Positions 1 to 27,108 of a DNA stretch of 64,000 nt are shown in pieces; the first letter of the stretch is position 1, and each line of letters begins with the position of its first letter. The stretch is from the NCBI GenBank assembly GCA_034508935.3, contig CM067449.1, positions 38,224,046 through 38,288,045 on the forward strand. The letters run 5' to 3'. A program made the position numbers and the translations under genes. The stretch comes from Berghia stephanieae (lineage: Eukaryota > Mollusca > Gastropoda > Nudibranchia > Aeolidiidae). The notes under the pieces were generated by a model that was not told where the DNA came from, made no database searches, and was given only the letters and a program-made list of their open reading frames with translations.

Positions 1-12536
<12,536 letters not shown>

Positions 12537-15500
12537 GGAATTCCACAGACATGACGACTCGTATACTGTTTTCTAGATGAACTAATACATTTTGACTTTC
12601 CTATCCCCGTCTTGCCTTATTATGTACGCTTGCCTTGCTATTTATCATGACAAATTAAATACTGAACTTTGAGCTGTCAATGTATTGAACAAAAATGGGG
12701 GAAAAAATATCCAAAAAAGCGTTTCAAGAAATGATAAAGTATCTAATATAATAAAACTAATAACTCTCTGACTTAAAATGTTCTTTGGCTAAAAACAACA
12801 ACAGCATAAATGGCTATACAGTATGTATTTAGTTATCTTCCATCTATGTTGCTTTTGTTATTAGATGAAGAAAAGTTTGAGTCTTAATTATATCTTGTCG
12901 CTTCCACACCTCCCCTTTTTTTTTTCCAGAAAGGTTCTTTCTTTCATTTATGTTCAAATACAGGCGATGAAAATGTTTTGACAATCACGTGTGTCAGTCA
13001 AGTGAGAACTGTTAATTATAAAGACATCGAGTTTGTATGGTCTTCTCTTTGAGATGGATGTGAATTTTTGTAAGCATCTTTTATTTAGGGAAGATAGGTC
13101 AATATGACCGCCTCAATCGAACAAATTATTTCTTTATAATCTTGCTCAATAGTTTTAGTAGTATTAATCGAGGTGAACATTTAAAAAAAAATTTTCAACA
13201 TGTGTATATGTAACTATAAGGATCTGCATAAAATATGTTATTATGATAGGTTTTACATATTATTATTATTATTCTATTTTATAGTATTTGTACCCCTAGC
13301 ACTTCTGTTTTTTGTTTGGACTTTTAATTGTGATAATTGAATGTAGTGACTTCACTTGCCTCGCTTTAACCATGAAATGAAATAGTGCTTTTGTGCTTTA
13401 ACATAGCATTTATTATTAAAGTATCATATCTATTTTGTTCTTTAATTAAAAATAACAGCTTAATAAAAGTTTATTCATATAATTAGATTGAACCTTTTTT
13501 TTTCTTTGTTAATAATCCTTTCATTTATGTTGAACTTTCCCATGAGCTTTTCCATGTTTATTTATAAATAATTGATGCATTAAGTTGATGATCTGTTTGT
13601 CATCATCATGTTTGAATTTCTAAAAAGTTGTTTTGGTGGTCTGTGTAATTTTATGCAAATGATTTTATTAGTTGCCAAAAATAAATTATAATTTGTGGAC
13701 ACATATTTTGATAAACTCTGACTCACAAGTCAAAGATCTCTTGTCATGTTTTGTGGTTGCTGGGATTGATATACCAGCTCCTCCTCTATCGTTTTCTTCC
13801 ATGTGATCATTTTGGCCTCAAAGCGGTATTATGTCGAGGTAAACCGGGTGCAGAAAATTGAATTTTAAACTTAACTTTAAAAATGTGAATTAAAATAAAT
13901 GACTAGTTTGAATAGGTTAACTCACTCAACCCCAAACAGTGGCAATCTCTGTGTTTGGTGCTGGTTACTTTTACCCTTTGTTTTACATTTGTTTTTAGTT
14001 TTGACATTGTCATTGTATCGACATTTTTCTGAGACAAATTATAGGCTTATGATTAAAGCTACTGTTTTTTAAAAATTTTGATATAATGTTGATTAGTTGA
14101 ATAGAACTATGTACATGCCAATTTTCTTTTAGTTTTAGAGTGAGTAAATGAGAATTTTTTTTTTCCAATTTTGAAAAGTACCGGCAATCTCTAGGTAAGG
14201 CAGATAGTACCTCGGTAGATACCTGGGGTTGAGTGAGTTGTAGAGACGTGGGGTTAACTGAGTTAAGTTTGTTTCTTAAACTTAAAATTTGCTCATTCTG
14301 ATCATTTTGACTCGAAGACGGCGAGTCACAAATTTGATGAAAGATGAAAAACAATTTAAAGTAAATTTTGATTAAGGAATCAGTACAAGTTATTTGATAT
14401 CTGGTGAGAAGGGTGTGTAAGTGTGTATCATGTAGTTTATTCTGAATGGGTTAGTTTGTTTTTATTTCTAATATTGTGGATGGCCTTTACATAATGGAGT
14501 CCATTTGTTTTATTTTTTTAAAAATATTTTTAAGTTGTTTTTTTTTTTTTTCATAATTTAGCTTCATCAATTATTAATACAAATGATCAGGAGGAAGAGA
14601 TATTGTGAGTATCACGATGATGTAGTTATCATAGAAATACCTTTATGAGGTGGACAGAAGAGATGGGTGATAAATTACATCAGTTGGTTGCAATCATTAC
14701 ACTTTGATATGTCAGGATGTTTTAGGAGGATTGTGATGAGAGACAATCGTGCTCATCTTCTATTGTGTAAACAGTTTTGTCACCATTGTCGTCTCATAAT
14801 ATTTGCCATCTTGGATATTTCCTGGGTGGTTTGGTATGTGCTTTTTCTTTTTATGTTTCTAGTTTGTTTGTATAATTATGTATTGTGGATAAAGTTTTAA
14901 GAACAGATTGAATGATTACAAAAACTCCCTAGTAAAAAACTTGATGTGGAAATCCTAGTATTGGAGGAAACTGTGCAATAATGTTTTTAGAGCATTTCGG
15001 TAGTTTGTCAAAGAACAAAAGTTTCTTAGCCATTTTAAGCAAAAGAATATATTTTGTTTCATTTATGAACACTCTCCTGATTTAAAAGTTCCCTCTTAGA
15101 TAGTATAACATTTTATAAATATAAATACCATATCGGTGATCACTATGTGGAAAAAAACTGAACATAGATTATGCATGTCTTTTATAAATCAAAAGATCAG
15201 AAATTTGCATTTTTAACAACTAGTCAACGTTATTGTGTCCTCTATCTTAGCGTTAAGTCCACCATGATTTTTATTGTATCGATTTTTTCTTCTTTTATTT
15301 TTTAAAATTTAAGTTACATTTGCATTTGTATTTTAAAGTGTTATTTCGAAAGACTGTTTTGTAACAATTTGATTGTTTTACATTTGATTTTAGTTTTAAA
15401 ATTGTCATTTATTTGTTATCCTAAAATTAATGCAGATTCTATGTTAACTGAAGTTATGGATCTCAAATAAATTGAGAAAATTGACAGAGCAATTTTTATA

Positions 15501-17539
15501 TTTATATAAAAATAAATTGGATCCTCACTTTCCTAAGTCAACAGAAAAACTATTGAAAGATTGTACATACATGAAGTCTGGAGAGAGGAGAGCAGAGGTC
15601 TACACGTGTCTTGCCCCTGAACAAAAGGAAAATAATGTATTTTCTAGAAGAAAAAAAAATATGTTCATTCCCATATATATTAAATTATATTCGATGAATT
15701 TTTAGTATTTTAGTTGTTGAATTTAAATATGTATAAGCCCAACGTCTCCTCTTCATTTTCAAATCCATCGAGAAAAATATGCTTGCCTATTCAACAATGT
15801 AATGTTGCGATTGCTTTAATTTAATCTGATCTCATCAACAATCCAAGGCTTTACCAGTTAGCCATATCATCCACAGTTCCATTGGGAGATGAGAAGGTCA
15901 ATTGTTTCTCCTTGGTCTCCTGGCTTATAGTTTATTTTTCCTCGTTATGAAATGAGACAATTAAGTATTGCCCTGGTTCTGGTTAGGATCCATTTTCTAA
16001 GAGCAAAATAGCCCAATAAATTAAATGGATGTCCTCTTTTTTAGGGGAAAATATTGTTTTTAAAATCTTTCAAATCATATCTCTTGTTATTTATATATTT
16101 ATATGGAAATCCCAATCACGGTAAAGTGTTACTTCTCAAGCAAAGGGACAGAAAACTACGAGTATCCTATCCATAGGGTGGTTAGTAAATACATCTGTTC
16201 ATTTAATGCTTAGAAACTTTGATAAATTGTGGTCTCATGGCTTCGAAGGACTACTCATTGATACTTCATATAATAACATTTATTGGGTATACATCTTTCT
16301 GTGTTTCCTAAACTTTTTTTTTTTCAAGTCTGACACCAGAAAGATAGCTTTTGATATTTATTTTTGTATTCTTTTTTGTCTTGTATATCCTATTTGTAGA
16401 TTTATTTATCAATCTATTTATTCATTTTTTATTCGGAAATCTTCCACATTTTATTCATTTAAACATGCTCCACAATATTTTTTCTCCTCATTTTTTCACA
16501 TTTATGATCTCACACTTGTACAGGTCGATTATGAGAACGTTAGTTGTTCTTCGTCAAAACTAGACTTGATTTTTAAGCCAAAGAGTCTCCAATTCCAAAA
16601 ATTATTTGCCTCAAAGCAGTGAGATATGCCTGAGTGATTTTGATGCTAAAAATAGATTTTATAGTCCAAACTATGACACTTGGTTAATTTTGTATGTCTT
16701 AATGAAGACAATTGACATCGTTTCTGAGAGTGATAAAAGCCTTTGACTTAAAAACGACCTTTGAACATCTGGTTAGCCCTGACATCATACTGTTTTAAGA
16801 GGATAGATCACAAAATCAGTTGGTAATGCAGTTGGTATTGAACTCAATATCTTAAAGAATGAACATGATAAGTCAATTATTTTGTCATTTATTGAAATCA
16901 TAGCATTAAAAAAAATTGTCTCCATTTAATAAAATGTTAAGACTGGGCATTTTCCCGAAGTCTATGGATCTATTGAATTTTATAAAATATCTCATTCCAC
17001 AAGTTTTCCCATTTTGCCACCAGATTTAGTCCACAAGGACAATACTTTTTCTTAGGCGACTTTGACCCATGTGTTGTGGATGCTGAACTGTGAAACTTTC
17101 TAAATGTCTTTAAGTATTATGCACATCATTCTCTCTTAAGTGCTGGAATTCTTCTTTTTCAATGCTGCAAAAAGGACACCAGTGTGGAGCAGAAAACTAA
17201 AATAAATGAATAAAGATCAGATGAGTTAAATATTAAAATCTTGCCCTGGATTTGTCCTTTTTGAACTTGAATGACTGATGTGCCTCAATCTTCTTCAACT
17301 ATTGCCACATTGATATTACATGTTTGGTCTAACCACTGTTACCAAGTAATGATTGAGGCTGTGCAATCGGACGAATTATTTCTTTAAAATTTCAATATTG
17401 TTCTGTGTGACATTCAAAGAAATTCTGATTTCTACCCTCGTTTTTTACCGTTTGTATGTGTGTTTTATAGTTGGTTTATTATTGTTATTATTTTAATGTG
17501 TTTGTTATTGATGTTTTATTTATTTATTTATTTATTGTC

Positions 17540-17570
<31 letters not shown>

Positions 17571-17912
17571 TTGCATAAGAGAGGAGGAGATCTTCATTTT
17601 TTTATTATCAAAACCACATATCACCAATTTCATGTCACTAGATCTTATTTATTATGTCGCCGTCATTGATTTCAGGTGTATTTTATACCATCTACAGGCT
17701 TGCCAACTAGATTGGAATTTATTTTCATGAACAGTTTTGTTCAAAACGTATTTGAAAATTTTCAAATATTGTCAGACGTCACTGAGACATGCTGCTCAAA
17801 CAGTTTGTTGAAAAATTGAATTAGTTTAGGTACCCTTATTGTACTGATCTTTTCCCACATTTTTACCATTACTTTCATTTTTTTAGCATGTTATTTTTTA
17901 AAGTAGTTTTAT
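12537..17912. other. Intergenic AT-rich stretch after FAR; no gene seen
   Basis: It includes the FAR 3' UTR and flank. Short open frames exist, but none shows a recognisable domain, splice context or composition unlike the AT-rich background. No repeat family of this window was recognised here. Confidence 0.6.
12750..12755 (+). promoter_or_regulatory. Candidate FAR polyadenylation signal AATAAA
   Basis: This is the first AATAAA after the FAR stop codon, 214 bp downstream. A variant ATTAAA lies earlier, near 12653, and another AATAAA near 13680. AT-rich sequence makes chance matches common, so the true 3' end is uncertain. Confidence 0.35.
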
Positions 17913-18201
17913 CACTGTATTTTCCAGACTATAAGAGTCAGCTGACTATAAGCTGTACCGTTCCACGTTTTAAATCAATTTATCCTACCATACGCCGCTC
18001 CAGGGTAGAAGCCACAACTTCGTTTTAAAAATTTCATTAGCAATGTATGATTTCTATCGTTGTTTATCCATTGCAATATCAAAACAATAGCCATGAAACC
18101 CATACATTGCTTGAAATGGACAAATAAAAATACTAGTATCAGCCCCATCTGACGAAAGTCAAAGGCTCGAGGTGGGGGGGGGGGTCCAGAAAATATGGTG
18201 G
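17913..18201. mobile_element. Small inverted-repeat DNA element (MITE-like)
   Basis: The left end CACTGTATTTTCCAGACTAT and the right end CCAGAAAATATGGTGG are imperfect inverted repeats about 290 bp apart. The motif pair GACTATAAGAGTCAGCTGAC recalls a widespread class of animal DNA elements with CCAGACTATAAG ends. I cannot name the superfamily with confidence. Confidence 0.45.
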
Positions 18202-19516
18202 CTTTATACATTCATTTCTATTGTTTTGAAGTTGATTTGCCCAAGTATTTTTGTGCAATATTTTTATATTATATGTAGAATGGACACTGATCAGAATTTT
18301 GATGGAAGTATTTGTATGATATTTGACTGTCAGAATTGGTTTGGGGAGCGGTTCAGTGTTTGCAATCTCTCGTCTCATTCTGGTGTTATGCATGGTCAGC
18401 TAGATAAAGTTTTAAAATTCATGAAACCAATAAAATGTGCATTCTACAATTAAAAACCGTGCTCTTAATTTTTATTTTATTTATTTATGACTAAAGCCAA
18501 AGGTTGTTCACAAACCACACATTTCAAGTAAATTTGGTGTTTTCTTTTGTTTTACTTATTGTTTTATTTGTGTTTCAGTTAAGAAACAAGGCGAAAGTTA
18601 TAACCCAAAACTATTTAATTGATCATTTTGTCACAGTTAAAGAATTGAGGGACTCTCAGCTACTGAACAAAGAACAGATTTTATTATTACATCATCCAAA
18701 AGTTGCTCTCAACCATAGGGTTTAATATATCATCATCATAGGCATCATAATACAACAATTGTGATTTATCAAACCTTTTACATAAAAAAAAAAAAGAAAG
18801 GTTATTCATTAAAATGGGTGCTGGGTACAAGGAAATTTTCAAATTTTCAGGATTCACCTTTCTTCCTATATCATAAAATTACAAAATGTGAGTTCCCTTT
18901 TTTTCCATTTTAAGAAACTACATTGATTTTATTCAGTAGAAAAATTGAAAATTAAGAATTGAAGCTTACAATGTAATTTTCATCATGCTTATTCAGCCTG
19001 ACATAACACCAGATTGATGTGATGGGTCACTTTTGGATTTGAAAAAAATACGGTACTTAATAGAGGGAATTTGATAATGATGATGATGCTTATGATTGGT
19101 GTTTAAATTATTTATTGATTGATTATTTGTTGATATTTGTTTATGATGACATTCCTTTTAAAAGTTGATATTGAAAATGATAAAAAGGTTGAATTCATAA
19201 ATTGAAAAGAAATCTTTTCTACATTATCTTTGTTGGCTGGTAAAAAAAATACCCAAAAAATGTAACTTTATCACTAAACCTTTTTTCTTTGATTTTTTTT
19301 TTTCATTGCCTGTTGACTCAATACAAATTGTGATCCTTAATGAGGCAATATGGGAAATCCTAATTAGGTCGATATAGGTCATCATTATATGTCCATAAAA
19401 ATGGGATGTCGATATACCAGAAACGGTTTAAGTAAACTATCCCCAATGATGAATATAGAGAGTAATGGAAACTCATGTAGCCTACCTAAAAGGACCTTGC
19501 CCTAATTTTAAACACA
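18202..19516. other. Intergenic AT-rich stretch; no gene seen
   Basis: No domain or splice pattern was recognised. The small open frame at 18504-18725 is AT-rich background. Confidence 0.5.
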
Positions 19517-19685
19517 CAGTGGCATCCCTCCAATCCACAACTTCACAATCCGGATGTCTCCAGATCCAAACAGATTGCCTGGGGGACAGATTTAATTCTT
19601 CTTTATTTGTACACTTAAGGGACTGATTCCACTATCCGGATTTATCTTCTGGGAATGGAGGTGTTCGGATTGGAGAGATGTGACT
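19517..19685. mobile_element. Small Tigger-like MITE (about 170 bp)
   Basis: The left end CAGTGGCATCCCTCCAATCC pairs with the right end GGATTGGAGAGATGTGACT. AATCCGGA and ATCCGGAT motifs sit inside in opposite orientation. The size, the CAGT start and the subterminal CCGGAT repeats fit a Tigger/pogo-type MITE. Confidence 0.5.
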
Positions 19686-20499
19686 AATTGTTTGCATTAT
19701 TGTGTAAATTACATGAAGGCGTAATGAAGCAATGGAAAATTTGCAAGAACATTTGTCTTCAGACTTTTAAAACCACATGATGGCTTTATGTGGTATCTGC
19801 TTCAATACAAATGTAAATTCATCTCTTATTCGAGTAATTTTAGACGGTATTTTAAATATTGTACCAATGTATTTAAATAAGCTTTATTTTATTTTATTTT
19901 ATGCACACATTATTTTTTCCAGGCTTGTTGGCTTAATGTTTCATCGAAATTTTATGTTTGTCATTTTATAATGCATTTTATTTGTCATTTAATTTTAATT
20001 AAATTAAGGTGCTAATTATAGTGTTTCATTTAGTTTTTAGCCTTGAAAAATCTGCTTGCTGTTTTATATATATATTTGTATTATGACCAAAGAATGTTTC
20101 TTGCACCTCAAAATCCTTTAATTTTCAATTCAATTCTCATATTTGATTTTTAAATTTGAGTTAGAAATCTGCAATTATTTTATTCATAGATTGTTAAAAA
20201 GTCTTGTTATTTCTGTGCGCCATTCTCCATGTGTTCCCTGATGTTAATATCATTACGACTTATAAACCTGATGGCACTCGATTGTGTTTTGCATTTTCTG
20301 TTCCCGTGACGTCATTCAGTGATGCATGAGATCCTATTGGTTGCCAAATGAAGGTCTGAACAGATAATGGGAAATTGTACAAATTCTCATTTATTTTTTA
20401 AAATATTATTGTCCAATTCGTATTTTGGGTAAAATTTCAGCTATATAGATTCAGTTTTTTTGCAGAGATTGAAACATCTACATGCAGAAGTCATGGGAA

Positions 20500-21031
20500 C
20501 TGGGTGGGGATGCTGACCTCCCAAAGTGGGCAGGGAGGTACATGCTGTGTCTTCTATCCCCCCATACCCGTTTTCCAATTGTTTCCTGTCATTACGTTGG
20601 AATGAGATTACTTAGTTTTGTCCTGATCCTTGCCGGAGTTCCTTGGCTGGGAGGGAAACAGTCAAATGTATAGTTATAGTTTTGGGAGATTATATTTTTT
20701 TCCTTGTAAATCATCTCTCTGTTATGCATTGTATTATGTTTAGTTTACATATTATATTATATGATTGGTCAACATTTGAGTGCGTTTGTCTTAGGACCTG
20801 TGCTTGTGTCTGGATGGGTGATCTCAAACTAAGTACTTTGACGGTGTGCTCTTGGAATCTACATCTGTTCCCTATTTGAACCAATTCCCCTTTGTCTTAC
20901 CTTTTCTTTTGTGCTTTAATTGTAATTCTAGAACTTTTTACCATCCCATTTTCTTCCTTTTTACTGGCGCTGATATGACCTTCATGTGTTGCAAGCGCCG
21001 TAAAACCCTTAAAAACAAAAACAAAAACAAA
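20500..21031 (+). mobile_element. Retroposon family 1 copy with 12-bp target-site duplication
   Basis: Full-length copy starting CTGGGTGGGGATGCTGACC and ending in an (AAAAAC)n tail. The 12-bp sequence AAGTCATGGGAA lies immediately before it (20488-20499) and after it (21032-21043). This is direct evidence of insertion by target-primed reverse transcription. Confidence 0.9.
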
Positions 21032-21936
21032 AAGTCATGGGAAGAAATGTTTAGCTTTTTTGCTCATTCTACCACTTAACTGTTAACTGAAAAGTAGGTA
21101 CTGCTTTGTTTTTGTTGATAATATGACCAAAATTATTATTTTATCAAATGATCCGCATGTTGATGACCTAAATTCTGCTTAGTCTGAAATGTAACACTGT
21201 TCAATAACTGTAATAAGTAATGTGTGTGGGTGTGTGAAAAATAATTCAGAAATAACATGATATTTTCTATATTACTCCTAATATGAGTTATCTTCCGAAT
21301 TTTTAAAAATTACTTTGAAAATGATATTTGTTTATTTGAATAAGTTCATTTGTGTTTAACCGTTTTTTACCTTTTTTTCATCTATGGTTATATTTTGTTT
21401 TCTGAGACTGTGTTAAATTGTCAGTATACGCATCATGATGATTTGCAATGAAGTGAAATCACACAAAGCACAATTGGATTACAGTGAGGTTCCTTATGAA
21501 ATTGCCAATATAAATGAAGATGAGAAAATGCTGGCTTTTAGTCTTGGTTAGAGATTATGGCCTGCTTCTGTTTACCAGGAATCATCTTGTAAATTCGTGC
21601 CATTGATCTCAGCTGTAAAAATCATTCGTCAATAATTTTACTCTTTCACTGGCTCTCTTTTTACCTCCTAGTGTTATGTCATTGGTTTATAATCTCATGT
21701 TTTTTTTGTCTGTTGCAGAACTGTTATTGCCCTTACTGATATAAAGGAATGATTTTGGTGCAATGTCGATATTATTGCTGTTATGCATTTTAATGTGTTT
21801 TCATCCTGTCATTCCATATATATATATATTTATGACATTCTTGTCACTTCTACTTGCTGCATCACAATCACACAGCAAATCACGAACTTGCATTTACCAG
21901 ACATAACTAGAAATTGTTCAGTTGATGAATATTGCA

Positions 21937-22466
21937 GGTGGGCAGGGAGGCACTTGCTGTGTCTTCTATCCCCCTATCCCCTCTTATCTGTTTTCCAATA
22001 GCCTTCTGTCTTTGTCTTGGAGTGAGATTGCTTGGTTTTGTCTTGACCTTGGTCGGAGTCCTTGGCTGAGAGGGAAACAGTCGAATGTACAGTTATTGCC
22101 TTGGGAGATGATATTTTTTTCCTTGTAAATCATCTCTCTGTTATGTACTGTATTATGTTTTATTTACATGTTCTATTTGATTTGTTAACATTTGGGTGTA
22201 TTCCTCTTAGTGGGGACCTGTGCTTGTGTCTGGATGAGACTTTTAGGTGATCTTCTCAAACTAAGTACTTTGATGGTGTGCTCTTGGAATCTACATCTGT
22301 TTCCTATTTGAACAAATTCCCTTTTGTCTTACCCTTTCTTGGGTGCTTTAATTGAATTCTATAACTTTTTACTATCCCATTTCTTCCTTTTTACTGGCGC
22401 TGATATGACCTTAATGTGTTGCAAGTGCCGTAAAACCCTCAAAAACAAAAACAAACAAACAAAAAA
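21937..22466 (+). mobile_element. Retroposon family 1 copy
   Basis: Nearly complete copy that starts inside the 5' block at GTGGGCAGGGAGG and ends in a CAAACAAACAAA tail. The 3' hairpin has a G-U pair here (GGCGCT with AGTGCC). Confidence 0.8.
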
Positions 22467-22721
22467 TAAGTCTGGTCTTACAATATTGGCTGAATGGATA
22501 AGGCTTTTAAATAATTTATTATTTTTATTTTGCATCACCAATTAACCAAATCAGTTTCATTTTGATCAGCTCACAGCTATCAAGTGATAACATTTCACTT
22601 GTGATGATGACAATCATGATTATAATGGTGTTGTTTCTTGGCATTGTACAACATTTTATTTACACAGAATAATTTTCGACAATGCCTGTACTCACATCAA
22701 ATATTCTTAACCTTGGCAACT

Positions 22722-23143
22722 AGGTAGGGTTCCTGACCTCCCATAGGATTATTTTCCTTCCAACATGCTTTTTGCCTTTGTCTTGGAATGAGATTACTTG
22801 GTTTTGTCCTGGCCGGATGCCCTTGCTTAGAGGAAAACAGTCAAACGTATTAATTGTTTTGGGAGATGATATTTTTTTCCTTCTCTGTTATGCACTGTAT
22901 TAAGTTTTGTTGTCTTGATGAGAATTTTAGGTGATCTCAAACTAAGTACTTCAATAGTGTGCTCTTGGAATCTACATCCGTTTCCTATTTGAACCAATTG
23001 CCCTTTGTCTTACCTTTTCTTGGATGGTTTAATTGTAATTCTAGAACTTTTTACAACCCCATTTTCTTCCTTTTTACTGGCGCTGATATGACCTCAATGT
23101 GTTGCAAGCGCCGGAAAATCCTTAAAAATGAACAAAAACAATA
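22722..23143 (+). mobile_element. Retroposon family 1 copy, internally shortened
   Basis: Keeps the 5' block (GGGTTCCTGACCTCCCATAG) and the 3' hairpin with A-rich tail, but lacks parts of the middle. Together with the two preceding copies it makes a same-strand cluster within 2.7 kb. Confidence 0.75.
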
Positions 23144-23159
23144 ACCTTGTCCAGATATG

Positions 23160-23420
23160 ATTTGATCAACAATGATTGTCAAGCGGAGCCATGGTCATGT
23201 TTTTGTCAAATAAGTCCCCAATTCATAAAAGGTTTAATTAAGAAATCTCATATGAATTAAAGACATGGTCCCAATTTATAAAAGAGTTCACTGAGTGAGA
23301 AATCTCATATGATGCAGAGCCACGGTCATGTTTTTATCACCGAGGTTAGGATCTGATTTCACTCAGAATTCTCATGAAATTTCACATAAAGTCGAGCTAT
23401 GGCCACGTATTTGTAGATGG
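23160..23420. repeat. Degenerate tandem repeat, unit about 120 bp
   Basis: GAGCCATGGTCATGTTTTTG, GAGCCACGGTCATGTTTTTA and GAGCTATGGCCACGTATTTG recur at even spacing, each with an AATCTCATATGA-like companion. No product is suggested. Confidence 0.5.
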
Positions 23421-25289
23421 GATTACCCACTATCTCTTTTGTTAAAAATGTGTCCTAGTAGTCTGGTTTTATGATCTGGAGTGGATGGCCCAAATTAGAG
23501 TCCTTTGAAGAAGCTCTTTACTCACATTTTCTTACCCAAAAAATCCACTGTAAAAAGAGTACTGGTACATGGCCGTAACTGCTTTTTCTTTTTCAAGAGA
23601 AAAAGATATTTTATAGTGCCTATCATGCATCATGTTTGTCCTACATGTTGAGTGGGGTTATGGGATGGGCTCCTTGTAAAGCACATTTCATGGATGAAAA
23701 AAGGTCGTAATTAATCTTATGCCACCATCCAAGATAGGATTTTGCTTGCTCGTGCTTGTTGAAATTCAGATTTTACTGTACTGTAAACCAATCATTAATT
23801 CATTTTTTAAAGAAAATATAACGAAATACATAATTGATAGAATGCTCAGGAGAGGAGATTTTAAGTTAGTTAAGAATTGTCGTCGAATTTTCGAACTATA
23901 TTTTAAAGGTCTCTGGTTTATTTAATTTTTAAATTATTATTCTTGCTTCATATTTCGATTAAATTTCTCCTAATTATTAATTATTTTTGTAAGCACTCTC
24001 CAACTCCTATACATATAATGAACTTCGAGGGACCAGAAAAATTATAGATATATTTGTGGAGGAACAGGTACAAAGATTAATATTGGGGTAAAAAAACAAG
24101 GTCTTCAAAAATAGTTTGTTAAAGGCAAGGGTTCGTAAAATGCGAGTTTGTTATAATAAATTTATTTGTTATTTCCAATCATGTCTTTTTCATTGGTTTG
24201 AAATCCCATGTTGATCTGGTTATTTTTACACTAATATTTTAAAACCTAATCTGAAATCATTAAATAATCATTTTTTTAAAAATGTAGCCTGTTGCCTTTT
24301 TGTATGAATGGAATGTCTTTTGCCCTATGGTTTACGTTATTTTAATTGTGATGTAATTTATTTTCCTGCTAGTCTTGTCTTGTATAATTGTTGATAAGGA
24401 TTGTTATTATATTTGTACAGTAGCCATCGCTTTTCTGCACGGTGCTTGGGAGAGCTAAAAGGCATTCAGTTACCCAATATGTGAAGGGAGACAATACTTG
24501 CTGACATTAAAGACGTCAATAAAGCATAGATTATCTCCTATGATATATGAATTACATGTTCAAACTATCAAATGGAACGACCAAGGCTTATCAGAATTTT
24601 TGAAAATAAATTCTGTACTATAAATCAAGTAATTTATTTTGTTTAGCTCATCAAAATTAAATAGAAAAACTCATTGACATTGACATGCCTTCGTCGCCCA
24701 GTGTGATGGCGCCCTAATACCAATTATTGGTACACACATATGTTTTCATTGTCATTGATTTACTCTGGTCGTAAAACTAAAATCTTATGGGAAAATTGGA
24801 AGATTGTTGACAAAAGCGTGACGTTATGAAGACTTAATACATAAGGAGATAATGACGAAGATTTGCCGTTTGTAAACTCTCACTACTAACATTATGATTA
24901 TGACACTTTGCATGGCAAACGGTGTAGATTCACGTGTTGTAATACGTAATTAGCCTTTAAAATAACGTTATGGCACTATAGAATGTCCCTGATAAATGTG
25001 TGAAAGTGAATTTACATTGGTTGTAAAAATATTGGATGGGAAAAGTAGAAGATGGTCGAAGCAGAGTGTGCAGTTATCCGAACCTTGCATGCAGTTATGG
25101 AGACATTATAGCAAAAAAACTCTTGTCACACAGGAATAGTGTGCAGTAATGTGATGCATGCAGAAAACCAATGACTACAGCACTGTAGGTTTCTCATGTA
25201 AATCAGCCATTAAGGACTGAGTTGTGGATGACAATTATTTGAAATACAATTCTCTTCTGGATGGGTATCCTTGACTCTTATCAGTGGGT

Positions 25290-26207
25290 GGGGACGGTGG
25301 ACTCCACTGTCTGATTGATTCTTTATCAATTCTACAGCGTTGCTTTCTCATCTTTCTCCCTAAACTATTTGTCCTATCCATGTGGCTTTGTGACCTTTTC
25401 TAGAATGGGGCTATAATTTGTTTTTCTCTGGGCCCAGCCTGGAGAAAGGTAAACAGTCAAACGAAATGAATTACTCTTTTTGTGAGAGATGATATTTTTT
25501 CCCAAGTAAATCATCTATCCATTTGAAAGGATATAAGATTCTTCATGCAATATTCATTTTGCAAGAGGTAAGGTTACTTGATGTGTCTTCTATCGTGCTT
25601 TTTCCCCCTTTCCATGTTGCTCTCTGTCTTTGCTCTGTATTGAGATTGCTCAGTTTGTTTTCTGGTCCTGGTGGGGATCCTCAGCTGGGAAGGAGAATGT
25701 CAAATGTATAGTACCTTTAGAGATGATATTTTTTTCCTTGTAAATCATCTCTCTGTTCTGATTATGTCTTACAGTGTCTTCTGTTTTCCAATTGCTTTCT
25801 GCATTTGTCTTGGAATGAGATTACTTTGTTTTGTCCTGACCATGGCTGGGAGGGAAACAGTCGAATGTATAGTTATAGTTTTGGGAGATGATATTTTTTT
25901 CCTTGTAAAGCATCTCATTATGTACTGTTATTTTCCTATTTTTAATATGATTTGTAAACATTTGAGTGTATTCCTCTTAGTGGGATCTTGTGCTGGGTGA
26001 GACTTTTAGGTGATCTCAAACTAAGTTCACTGATAGTGTGCTCTTGGAAGCTACATCTGTTCTCTATTTGAACCATTCCCCTTTGTCTTACTGTTTCCTC
26101 AAGTCCTTTTAATTTAGATGTTTTTCCTATCCAATTTTCTTCCTTTTTACTGGCGCTGATATGACCTAAACGTGCCGCAAGCACCGTAAAACCCTTAAAA
26201 CAAACAA
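25290..26207 (+). mobile_element. Array of three partial, diverged family 1 retroposon copies
   Basis: Pieces at about 25290-25520, 25560-25760 and 25760-26207 each contain the AGATGATATTTTTTCC...AAATCATCT hairpin region. Only the last reaches the GGCGCT...AGCACC hairpin and the AAACAAACAAA tail. All lie in the same orientation, end to end. This suggests nested or serial insertion at A-rich tails. Confidence 0.7.
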
Positions 26208-26566
26208 AACAACTTGCATGCAATCTTACGAATAATGAGTTAATTCCTGCTTGCTCCTCTCTTGCATGACTAGGATTCTCCAATGAAAAACGAAAAATTT
26301 ACAATAAAATTTTGTTTCATCCCATTGTTGTTTTTATTTTTTCCCTATGATTAAAAGTATTCTTCCTATGAATACATGAATATAAATTGCCTGCTTAATG
26401 TTTATTTTGGATGGCAACCTGTTTATGTAACGAGGCACATTGGAGGAAATCCCCTGAATGTTGTGATACAGCACCCCCCCCCCCCCACCCCTACCCTTCC
26501 TTCTGGGAATTTTTAAATTTTTTTTATTGGTGAGCTCGACTTTTGACAGGTGAACAAACCAGACAT

Positions 26567-26722
26567 TCTGGTGGGGTTCCCGACCTCCAATAGTGAACAG
26601 GGAGGTTATTTACTATGTCTTTTATGCGCATATAATATAATATCTGTTTTCCAACTGGCTCGGTCCATTTGCCGAGAGACAAACAGTCAAAAGCATAGTT
26701 ATAGTTTTGGGAGATCCAGTCA
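26567..26722 (+). mobile_element. Retroposon family 1, 5' fragment
   Basis: Covers the 5' block to the TTTTGGGAGAT motif and then stops. It lies about 430 bp from the METTL1 stop codon. A C run is at about 26472-26486. Confidence 0.65.
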
Positions 26723-27108
26723 TCCACTAATGGGAAGTTGCCTCCTGATCTTTCGAAGAACAAATCATAATACATATAAAATTCCTTTGATTCAATCTGG
26801 GTGGAAATGTGTCTTCAGGTTCTACCTAATCCAAAGAAAGCTGTAAAACTCCAAGGGTCAGGCACAATGCCATTAAATAAGCCTTTGGCCTTAAGTTTTT
26901 TGGGGGTTTTTTTCTGAGAGAGAAATTGAGATACCGAAAGGTGGGGCTCAAACCATCATTCTTAAGTTGCCAGTGCAATGCTTTATAAATTGTATACACA
27001 TGGCCATATTCCTCCCCCTCCGGCACAGTTTATTCTGTACATTATCTCTTAGATTATATTTTCATGAAAAAAAAAAAGAAGAAAATATTACAATTTTTTG
27101 TGTTTTCA

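Noticed and set aside
18504-18725. 73-codon frame preceded by a pyrimidine tract and CAG
   Set aside because: Looked like a possible exon, but it has no recognisable domain or neighbouring exon and is AT-rich background.
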